Shown here in pieces: positions 57,866 to 64,000 of a DNA stretch of 64,000 nt. Source of the stretch: Patescibacteria group bacterium (GTDB lineage Bacteria; Patescibacteriota; Saccharimonadia; CAILAD01; BJGX01); assembly GCA_030917065.1 (NCBI GenBank), contig JAUPVL010000018.1:1-64000 (forward strand), given 5' to 3'. Each line of letters starts with the position of its first letter. The stretch's first letter is position 1. The notes under the pieces were generated by a model. That model had not been told where the DNA came from, searched no databases, and worked only from the letters and a program-made list of their open reading frames with translations. The translations under genes were made by a program, and so were the position numbers.

Positions 57866-59012
57866 TTGGCATTGAATTGGTCTTAGACACCTCAGGCAAG
57901 CGGTTTGCAGGCTGAGTGGGTTGAGTTGTTGGCTGTGTGCCATCTTGAGGACTATTACCAAGTATAGTGTTTAGTAGATTACTAAAGAACAGCTGAATTT
58001 GTTCTAGCAAAGTAGGTGGAGCACTTGGCAATGTCGTGGCCTGTTGACCAGGTTGCACTTGGGTAGCCACAACCGGACCCGGAGAAGCTTTTGGTACTGG
58101 CTCTGTCTGTTTGGCCTTCACTATAAAACGTCGCCAATTTGTGCCTGGTGGCGTACATGTTATAAGTGTAGAATAAGGCGTTGAAGTCTGATCGAGTACT
58201 GAAAGCTCCGTTGGTTCAACTACTTTTGTTTCCTCTACCGTATAAACATACTTTCGGGATTGATAATGAATTTCGTATTGATCTCCTACTGCCAATTTCT
58301 CCAATAATACAAATACAAATTTGTAATTGCCTGGCTCCCATATATCGTTACTTGAATGTCCAAAAAATACAGAATTTCCGTTCTCACCAGGGTTGGCGGT
58401 CCCAGAGTAGTGTACCACTCCATCCTGCAATGCTCTCAGTACAGCTCTTTCTTCAATAGTCTCAGGAAATATCAATGGTGCGCTTACTCCTATTTTCGGA
58501 ATTATTATTAGGTTTTCCGGACCGACTACCTCAGCAGATTGTGTTGGAACGTTGGTAGGAGTAACTGGTGTGATTGTGGTCTGTGTTTTTGGAGCAAAAG
58601 GAGTCTTGGAGTATAAATACAGCGCCTGACTATATATCAACTGAGAATTAAACACTATCAGAAAAACAATAAAACTAACGACAGCGAATCTAACTGTCGA
58701 AAAATGCTTGTGGGCTCTCATTTTTTTAAGTTTCTTTTGAGCTTTTTGCTTCTTTTCTGTATTTGGATCAACAGGTCTATGCTGTTGAGGCATAGTGTTG
58801 GACCCTCTAGCTACATTTTGTTGCTGCGGACTATCACTCTTCAGTTGTGTTACTTTATCTTTTAGAGTAACGCTGGATCTAGGAGTAAGCGCGTTGGGAT
58901 TCTGAAACCTTGGAATGTTATTAATATTAAACCCAGTATTTGACTTAGGTGTTTTGTCGTTTGGATTAATATCAGGTAATTCAAGTGATTCTTTGGGGGT
59001 TTTTGAATTCAT
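57855..59012 (-). CDS. Sortase with proline-rich flanks
   Basis: 385 aa. A disordered N-terminal ~100 residues, one membrane helix (FAVVSFIVFLIVFNSQLIY), then a sortase domain: catalytic His in SVFFGHSSND, Cys in TLITCTPPGTNWRRF, and Arg in WRRFIVKA. The late TC-PPGT-NWRR-IV pattern is sortase-like. The C-terminal ~70 residues are Pro/Gln/Thr-rich. It would join proteins with a sorting signal to the wall. No LPXTG-type substrate is obvious in the window, and the partner PEGA gene converges with it. Confidence 0.88.
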   Translation of the reverse strand: MNSKTPKESLELPDINPNDKTPKSNTGFNINNIPRFQNPNALTPRSSVTLKDKVTQLKSDSPQQQNVARGSNTMPQQHRPVDPNTEKKQKAQKKLKKMRAHKHFSTVRFAVVSFIVFLIVFNSQLIYSQALYLYSKTPFAPKTQTTITPVTPTNVPTQSAEVVGPENLIIIPKIGVSAPLIFPETIEERAVLRALQDGVVHYSGTANPGENGNSVFFGHSSNDIWEPGNYKFVFVLLEKLAVGDQYEIHYQSRKYVYTVEETKVVEPTELSVLDQTSTPYSTLITCTPPGTNWRRFIVKAKQTEPVPKASPGPVVATQVQPGQQATTLPSAPPTLLEQIQLFFSNLLNTILGNSPQDGTQPTTQPTQPANRLPEVSKTNSMPTIF

Positions 59013-59092
59013 AAATATAATTGGAATTTTACGCTATTACCATTATAATACAAATGCTCTAATATGAGCTTAAAATATACCAATATGCTTTT

Positions 59093-59177
59093 GCCGCTGT
59101 GGTGGAACTGGTAGACACGCACGACTCAAAATCGTGTGTCTTACGACATGTCGGTTCGAGTCCGACCAGCGGCACCA
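59093..59177 (+). tRNA. tRNA-Leu (anticodon CAA)
   Basis: 85 nt with encoded CCA. Acceptor GCCGCTG pairs with CAGCGGC. Anticodon stem CACGA/TCGTG encloses the loop CTCAAAA, giving anticodon CAA for UUG. The long variable arm (TGTCTTACGACA) is expected for leucine. The T arm is GTCGG-TTCGAGT-CCGAC. This is the only tRNA I see in the window. TAAAAT at about 59071-59076 may be its -10. Confidence 0.95.
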
Positions 59178-59202
59178 TGCCATCATCCACGAATTGTCTA
59201 AA

Positions 59203-60045
59203 TTATTTAAGAGCATCTTTGAAATTATCGTAGCTATGAAGATATTTTTTTAGCAAGTATCCTGCAGTCAGAGCTCTGTGCAAAAAATCATCGGTTGTTT
59301 GAGCTGAGTCAGACAATAGACTCACAAACATTGCGACGTACTCATCTCTCGGATTTTTTGCGAATTGATTATCGAAATTAATAACCCCTACTGATTCGAC
59401 ATCACGATGGCTGACGACTATTATCTGATTGTTTTGTGTGTAGACAATATGGCTTTGCTGCAGTCTTGCAATCGTTGTTAATACATTGCAAGTATTTAAA
59501 ACGGAGGTGTCCGAGATAGTATTAATCTCTATACCCAGATGCTTTACTAGCTTCTTCATGCCAATTGAGTCAAATATTAGAATGTCGTCAATTCTATCTT
59601 TCAGTATGTCTGGCGATGTTCTGAATAGGGCAAGGCATTCTTGATATATCAGTAGTTTAGACAGTGCCGATCCAATCATTTTCTCTATCATTAGCTGCAT
59701 CTTGGAGTTTCCATCAAATCCTAGTCCTATAATTGAATAATTACAATTATTGACCACTTCTATTGCATCATCGGTGTTGCTGTAAGCTATACTCTTCTTG
59801 TTTTGAGTTGTTAGTAATAACTCAGCCGGAACTCCAAATTTTTTTAGTTCAGGCTCTGCTACTATACATATATCATATTTGAAATCACCTACGATCTGGT
59901 GTATCTTGTTGAGCTCACGAAGATTGGTATTTCTACCTGCCACCACTCCTATTTGTCTAGCGTGTAGTCTACTGATAGGTCTCTCAAAGAGTATCTTTTG
60001 GTAGTCAATAGAGTCGTTCTGATGGATTAGCTTCGGGTAGTGCAC
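59203..60045 (-). CDS. Unknown protein, possibly a degenerate YjeF-C/kinase-like fold
   Basis: 280 aa from GTG 60045, with AGGAG 9 nt upstream. Segments IGVVAGRNTNLRELNKI, YDICIVAEPELKKFGVPAELLLT, NYSIIGLGFDG, DILIFDSIGMKKLVK and DEYVAMFVSLLSD....FLHRALTAGYLLKKY follow the order of ADP-dependent NAD(P)H-hydrate dehydratase (GxVxGG, AxVIGPG, LD..AL, GTGDVLAG). None of those catalytic motifs is intact. If related, it has lost catalysis. The gene ends only 25 nt from the tRNA-Leu, in opposite orientation. Function unknown. Confidence 0.55.
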   Translation of the reverse strand: MHYPKLIHQNDSIDYQKILFERPISRLHARQIGVVAGRNTNLRELNKIHQIVGDFKYDICIVAEPELKKFGVPAELLLTTQNKKSIAYSNTDDAIEVVNNCNYSIIGLGFDGNSKMQLMIEKMIGSALSKLLIYQECLALFRTSPDILKDRIDDILIFDSIGMKKLVKHLGIEINTISDTSVLNTCNVLTTIARLQQSHIVYTQNNQIIVVSHRDVESVGVINFDNQFAKNPRDEYVAMFVSLLSDSAQTTDDFLHRALTAGYLLKKYLHSYDNFKDALK

Positions 60046-60055
60046 AAAAAATCTC

Positions 60056-60454
60056 CTATTGGGTAATTTTTGTTGTTATTTCTGCCGGTAATGCGCTTTG
60101 CAGTTTTTTGGTGTTTTTCGGCCCTACAACAATTGCCACGGCCTTCAAGTACGCAGATAAGAGGTTTTCTACTTCTGTATCGTCGGTAAGGTTTTGTTGC
60201 AGCCTCAATCTATCCATTAGTATGCTATGTTGATATGTTCTATTTTTACTTTTTAGGCTGGTAAGAAACATCTTGCCGCGCACGCTTAGATAGTCTGGTG
60301 CAATATAAAAAAACCATCTTCTCGATTTATCATCTAAACACCTGTGAAGAGAATCTGAAATATTGGTCACTGCTCTCAAAGACTGTTGATTATTTGCTAG
60401 ATTGGCATACTGCTTGACTAAGGCAACAAAATATTCTGGGACTTGATTATTCAT
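60056..60454 (-). CDS. Hypothetical helical protein
   Basis: 132 aa, mainly helical, with FVALVKQYANLANNQQSLRAVTNISDSLHRCLDDKSRRWFFYIAPDYLSVRG near the N-terminus and VENLLSAYLKAVAIVVGPKNTKKLQSALPAEITTKITQ at the end. No signal peptide or membrane segment. It lies 10 nt before the GTG of the next minus gene, so both are probably one unit. A TATCCT hexamer is 10 nt upstream of the ATG. No family recognised. Confidence 0.5.
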   Translation of the reverse strand: MNNQVPEYFVALVKQYANLANNQQSLRAVTNISDSLHRCLDDKSRRWFFYIAPDYLSVRGKMFLTSLKSKNRTYQHSILMDRLRLQQNLTDDTEVENLLSAYLKAVAIVVGPKNTKKLQSALPAEITTKITQ

Positions 60455-60502
60455 AATTGAACAAAGGATACCACATTTATATCAAATTGTAAATAAATAT
60501 GA

Positions 60503-60727
60503 TCAAAGATCGGCTTTGATTGACTTAATAGTATTCTCTGTTTCTTGGAGATATTTTTTGAGTTTAGTTGCCAGCTCGCTGCCTCTTTTAAACTTTTCTA
60601 CAGCTTTATCCAGCTCAACATCCGAGCTTTCTAGATAATCGGTTATATCCTCTAGTTCTTTAATAGCACTCGCGAAGTCAAAATCCTTCAAATCTTTTCT
60701 AGTATTACTTGTTTTTGTCATGTGCAC
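60503..60727 (-). CDS. xseB: Exodeoxyribonuclease VII small subunit
   Basis: 74 aa. DFASAIKELEDITDYLESSDVELDKAVEKFKRGSELATKLKKYLQETENTI is the XseB helical hairpin (F...L..LE.I...L.....L..a...ye.G..L...C...L...e). Binds XseA in the exonuclease. It overlaps xseA by 23 nt. Confidence 0.9.
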   Translation of the reverse strand: MHMTKTSNTRKDLKDFDFASAIKELEDITDYLESSDVELDKAVEKFKRGSELATKLKKYLQETENTIKSIKADL

Positions 60728-61910
60728 TCCTTTTTATCATTGTATCAATTATTTTAGCTCTTGCGCTACCATCAGCAAATTCAATGTCTAGCTTATCATT
60801 TGATTTCAAAGAACTTACCGAATTGATTATATTATTGTTAATCCTCACTATAGAATAGCCTCTTTTTAGTGCCAGATTGGGATCTAGCAGTTTCAATGAT
60901 TGCTGGCATCTGTCTAACGAATTTGTATTGTTGGTCATAATGTTGTCAATATTGTTTATGAGTCGTATATTCAAAGATTTAAGTCTATCTTTTGCCCTGT
61001 TTGAGATAATCTCAAATACCAAACCAAACCTATTGATTGTTGCGTATTTCTCTGACGTCTTAGTGTTAATAATATGAAAAATATTTTTTATAGCATTATC
61101 TATTCTGACAATTTCATCTGATTTGTCTGGAGTAACTACCTGAGCTGCATTAGTAGGTGTAGTTGCTCGCACGTCTGATGCCAGCTCAGCCAAGCAAACA
61201 TCGTCTTCGTGCCCTATTGCAACGACAGTAGGTATTTTTGAAGCGCTGATAGACCTTACTAGAGGCTCAGTATTGAAGGCCTGCAAATCCTCTTGACTTC
61301 CACCGCCTCTTATCACGACTACAACGTCGTATTGTTCACTTTTATTGTTGAATTTTTCAATAGCTGAGACTATCTGCTCAACAGCCATCTCGCCTTGTAC
61401 TTGTACCTGTATGTGGTCAATGGACAATCCAGACCATCTTTGATTGATAATCGTCACAAAGTCGTTGTAAGCTGCCGCTTGCTTCGATGTAATAAGTCCA
61501 ATTCTTTTTGGATATTTTGAGATAGAACGCTTTTTTGATTCTAAGAATAGTCCTTCTTTTTCGAGCTTGGAATACAATAGTTCAAACGACTTTTTCAATG
61601 ATCCTTCGCCTACTGGCTCAAATGATTTGATGGTAAGTGAAAATTTACCCCATTTGGTCATTTTGGGTGTACACCGAACCTTGATGAGCATGCCGTCTTC
61701 TAGTGGAGTTTTTAGTTGGTAGATAGACATAAAGCACCCCAGACTACTATCCATGTCTTTTAAGTCAAAAAATACCCATTTATTTTGATTGATCTTGAAG
61801 CTAGACACTTCTCCAGTAATTATTATCTCTGGATACGAGTACTCAAGATTTTGATTTAGTATTTCTATAAATTCTGCGACTGTGTAGGTTTGTTCTTGAG
61901 GGTCTTGCAT
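60705..61910 (-). CDS. xseA: Exodeoxyribonuclease VII large subunit
   Basis: 401 aa: N-terminal OB fold (VAEFIEILNQNLEYSYPEIIITGEVSSFKINQNKWVFFDLKDMDSSLGCFMS) and catalytic core with KRIGLITSKQAAAYNDFVTII, VVVIRGGGSQEDLQAFNTEPLVRSI and PTVVAIGHEDDVCLAELASDVRATTPTNAA, all diagnostic. The C-terminal coiled coil is shorter than usual. It degrades single-stranded DNA to oligonucleotides. TGATG overlap with the gene upstream. Confidence 0.93.
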   Translation of the reverse strand: MQDPQEQTYTVAEFIEILNQNLEYSYPEIIITGEVSSFKINQNKWVFFDLKDMDSSLGCFMSIYQLKTPLEDGMLIKVRCTPKMTKWGKFSLTIKSFEPVGEGSLKKSFELLYSKLEKEGLFLESKKRSISKYPKRIGLITSKQAAAYNDFVTIINQRWSGLSIDHIQVQVQGEMAVEQIVSAIEKFNNKSEQYDVVVVIRGGGSQEDLQAFNTEPLVRSISASKIPTVVAIGHEDDVCLAELASDVRATTPTNAAQVVTPDKSDEIVRIDNAIKNIFHIINTKTSEKYATINRFGLVFEIISNRAKDRLKSLNIRLINNIDNIMTNNTNSLDRCQQSLKLLDPNLALKRGYSIVRINNNIINSVSSLKSNDKLDIEFADGSARAKIIDTMIKRSAHDKNK

Positions 61911-62911
61911 CAGTCTTTTTTATCTAGTAGCGTTCTCTTGTAGAACAACAGTCCTATCGGTATAAATAGCCAAAGTGATACTATTCTATAAACTATCGTA
62001 ACTGCAAAAGCTATATCAAACGGTATATTGAGACCTACAAATGTTGCTACCATACCAGCTTCATATACACCGATGCCTGCGGTAACAACCGATACAAGTG
62101 ACGTGATGAGAGCAATCACATAGCCGGCGATCACTATTCCGGGGTTGATGATTTGACCAAACGCTAGAAACACAATATATATAGTCATCAAATCAAAAAG
62201 TATCATCAGGCTAGTGTATAGAAGCGGCTTGCCTAGCTTATCTCTGTTATCTCGCAAGAATAGCATTGATTCGTGTAATTTTTCTATGAAATTTTTTATC
62301 CTACTTCTACCTAGAATCCTCTTTCGAACTAGGCTCAGTATCTTATTGAGTGGCTTAACGGCGAAATAAGCCACATTCTCTACAAATTTTTTGTTAAATA
62401 CAAACAATATCAACGCTATGCTGATGGTAATAATAATAAACAGCACTAATATGATAAGTCGAGAACTGACTTTGATCACTTGATTTGATAATAGTAGCAA
62501 TACAAAACCGAGTAACAAAAACCCAATATAAGCAACAAAGCTCAATATGTACCAGCTCAGTTGAGCCAATGTGACATTAGCGCTGTCAATATCGTCCTTA
62601 AGTACTTTTCTGATGTATGAAAGTCCAGAGATTCCTCCAGATGGAAATACTATATTTACAAAATTCATAGTAATACTAGATTCAAATATCAAAGAGAACT
62701 TTGTTTTTTGCTTGAATATAGCAAAGAACGACTCAAAATACTTAGCATTGAATCGATAATACAAATAGCGCACAGGTATCACCAGGAGTAGTACCCACCA
62801 GTTAAGTGTTTTAAATAAGTCCTTAAATGACTGAACTTGATTGAACTGATTGTAGGCAAGTACAACAATGATTATTAAGGCTATGAAAAATAAAAAATGA
62901 CGTAGCTTCAT
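61910..62911 (-). CDS. LPG-synthase-TM/UPF0104-like membrane protein
   Basis: 333 aa, eight or nine membrane helices. The segments FVNIVFPSGGISGLSYIRKVL and IAGYVIALITSLVSVVTAGIGVYEAGMVATFVGLNIPFDIAFAVTIVYRIVSLWLFIPIGLL match the lysylphosphatidylglycerol-synthase TM (UPF0104, AglD/YbhN-like) family, including the conserved P.GG and G..E segments. The catalytic cytoplasmic LPG-synthase domain is absent. It may flip lipids or glycolipids. Its stop overlaps the xseA start by 1 nt. Confidence 0.85.
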   Translation of the reverse strand: MKLRHFLFFIALIIIVVLAYNQFNQVQSFKDLFKTLNWWVLLLVIPVRYLYYRFNAKYFESFFAIFKQKTKFSLIFESSITMNFVNIVFPSGGISGLSYIRKVLKDDIDSANVTLAQLSWYILSFVAYIGFLLLGFVLLLLSNQVIKVSSRLIILVLFIIITISIALILFVFNKKFVENVAYFAVKPLNKILSLVRKRILGRSRIKNFIEKLHESMLFLRDNRDKLGKPLLYTSLMILFDLMTIYIVFLAFGQIINPGIVIAGYVIALITSLVSVVTAGIGVYEAGMVATFVGLNIPFDIAFAVTIVYRIVSLWLFIPIGLLFYKRTLLDKKD

Positions 62912-62970
62912 ACAAATTATCTTTAATTATTATTGTACCTTATTTTGAGGTAAGATTAGGCAAATTCATC

Positions 62971-62976
62971 TATAAT
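62971..62976 (+). promoter_or_regulatory. -10 box TATAAT, leaderless spacing
   Basis: Perfect TATAAT ending 6 nt before ATG 62983. No SD. Confidence 0.7.
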
Positions 62977-62982
62977 ATTAGT

Positions 62983-64000
62983 ATGATATGTGCGATAATC
63001 GGACGCGAAAAAAACCTAGCCTATGCCGAGCTAGAATCAGTGGTAGGTAGTTTTGATAAGATTAACTCAGAAAGTGTGGTATTTGAGTATACAAAAGATA
63101 CTAGCCTAGATATTGATAGGTTTGGAACGGTGATAAAATTAGCCAATCTTCACGGTTATGTAAATAGCTTTGACGAACTATATGTAGAGTTGGCCCAAGC
63201 AATACTTAACACAGCAAGATCAAAAGATTCTAGCAACATAGATTTTGGGATAAGTCTGTATGGCAAAAACATTTCCTATAAGACTTATAAAAGATTACTT
63301 ATTAACACAAAAAAAACGCTTGCGAAAAACGGTGTCCGGTCTCGCTTCGTCGAATCTAAGAATAGTATCTTAAATTCAGCTCAAATCAAACACAACAAGC
63401 TTATTTCGACGGGCATAGAAGTGGTGATTTTGTTCTCTACAGACAAGATTGCTATAGCTATTACGCATGGGGTGCAAGACGTAGATTCATACTCCAAGCG
63501 TGATTATGGTAGACCATGTAGGGACATGAAGGTTGGCATGTTTCCTCCTAAGCTAGCACAGAGTATGCTCAATATATCTCAAGCGCAGCAAGATTCGATT
63601 ATTTATGATCCGTTTTGTGGCAGCGGTATCGTACTACAAGAATCAATGTTGCACGGTCATCAAGTGTGGGGCTCCGACATATCAGATAGGATGGTACAAT
63701 GCTCAAACTCAAACATAAAATGGCTACAAGACAACTACCAAACCGCTGACGAGGCCAAGATATTCATGGCCGACGCCACCAAAATACGTGATGTACCAGA
63801 TAGAAGCTACCATATTGTCACCGAGGGGTTTTTAGGTTCTGCTCAGAATAATATACCTAGCCCCAATCAAATAGAAGAGCTACGGGCCGAACTCTCGATG
63901 CTATATCTAAACTTTCTGAAAAATCTTAAGACAGTAGCTAGAACACCAGAGAGCATCGTACTAACTCTTCCTTGCTGGAAACAAAAAGAAGGTCTAGAAC
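62983..64000 (+). CDS. Trm11/THUMP-type RNA methyltransferase-like protein, 3' truncated by the window
   Basis: At least 339 aa; the frame is open at the right edge. N-terminal ~160 residues look like the N-terminal RNA-binding part of Trm11/TrmN-type enzymes (MICAIIGREKNLAYAELESVV ... GISLYGKNISYKTYKRLL). KRDYGRPCRDMKVGMFPPKLAQSML matches the R.........G...p.lA..m of that family, and the SAM site is IYDPFCGSGIVLQESMLHG. The catalytic motif IV, normally D/NPPY, is TEGFLG. It probably methylates a guanosine in tRNA, if active. Leaderless start predicted. Confidence 0.75.
   Translation, partial: MICAIIGREKNLAYAELESVVGSFDKINSESVVFEYTKDTSLDIDRFGTVIKLANLHGYVNSFDELYVELAQAILNTARSKDSSNIDFGISLYGKNISYKTYKRLLINTKKTLAKNGVRSRFVESKNSILNSAQIKHNKLISTGIEVVILFSTDKIAIAITHGVQDVDSYSKRDYGRPCRDMKVGMFPPKLAQSMLNISQAQQDSIIYDPFCGSGIVLQESMLHGHQVWGSDISDRMVQCSNSNIKWLQDNYQTADEAKIFMADATKIRDVPDRSYHIVTEGFLGSAQNNIPSPNQIEELRAELSMLYLNFLKNLKTVARTPESIVLTLPCWKQKEGLE

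Noticed and set aside
1..64000. CRISPR arrays, transposases, IS ends, prophage genes
   Set aside because: No regularly spaced repeats with unique spacers, no Cas, transposase, integrase or phage structural genes were seen.
1..64000. UGA recoding as in Gracilibacteria
   Set aside because: TGA ends many genes exactly at family-typical positions or in ATGA overlaps (rsm/recO, scpA/scpB, murG, gltX), so it is a stop here.

Overview
The window looks like a small-genome Candidate Phyla Radiation (Patescibacteria) bacterium, most likely of the Saccharibacteria (TM7) type. The evidence is indirect: low GC, very tight packing, many 1-23 nt gene overlaps, short versions of housekeeping proteins, an archaeal-type AspRS, sortase, DprA, a TraG/VirD4-like ATPase, a DUF5679 zinc ribbon, and no biosynthetic operons. 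TGA is used as a stop, so this is not a UGA-glycine recoded lineage. No 16S gene is present, so the placement is an inference.

Layout. 1-3.4 kb: small accessory genes (SWEET/PQ-loop-like membrane protein, deformylase-like protein, histidine phosphatase, DUF5679, DUF167) separated by a repeated terminator element. 3.4-11.4 kb: small membrane protein with a long leader, NUDIX hydrolase, ABC exporter, DEAD helicase, PolB-like exonuclease, and an oxidative-stress run (Bcp peroxiredoxin, SOD, AhpC). 11.4-15.9 kb: degenerate kinase plus receiver, recO, glyS, SDR, VIT-family transporter. 16-24.2 kb: reduced division and cell-wall cluster (mraZ, rsmH, mini-ORF, ftsL-like, ftsI, mraY, ftsW, murG, ftsQ) with an MraZ operator. 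24.7-39.8 kb, mostly minus strand: TraG-like ATPase, sigma-region-4/HARE-HTH protein, topA, dprA, a structured ncRNA, pth-der-dacA-rluB-scpB-scpA, aspS, response regulator, FNR-like reductase. 39.8-44 kb: CobW-family GTPase, two 7TM paralogues, sensor kinase. 44.1-48 kb: class I ribonucleotide reductase behind two NrdR-like boxes. 48-56.4 kb: methyltransferase, gltX, zinc-ribbon protein, surface-glycan genes, mreB. 56.4-64 kb: PEGA protein, sortase, tRNA-Leu, two unknowns, xseB-xseA, LPG-synthase-TM-like protein and a truncated Trm11-like methyltransferase.

Two expression modes are visible. At least twelve genes have a -10 hexamer ending 6-7 nt before the start codon, which predicts leaderless mRNAs starting at the ATG. 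Other genes carry clear Shine-Dalgarno (SD) sequences. A predicted ~217-nt RNA at 31958-32174, with its own promoter and terminator, presents a CCCUCC apical loop resembling the 16S 3' tail. That loop region is perfectly complementary over 11 nt to the SD of nrdA and of the mini-ORF after rsmH. I consider the combination of leaderless starts and this anti-SD-like RNA the most novel possibility here.
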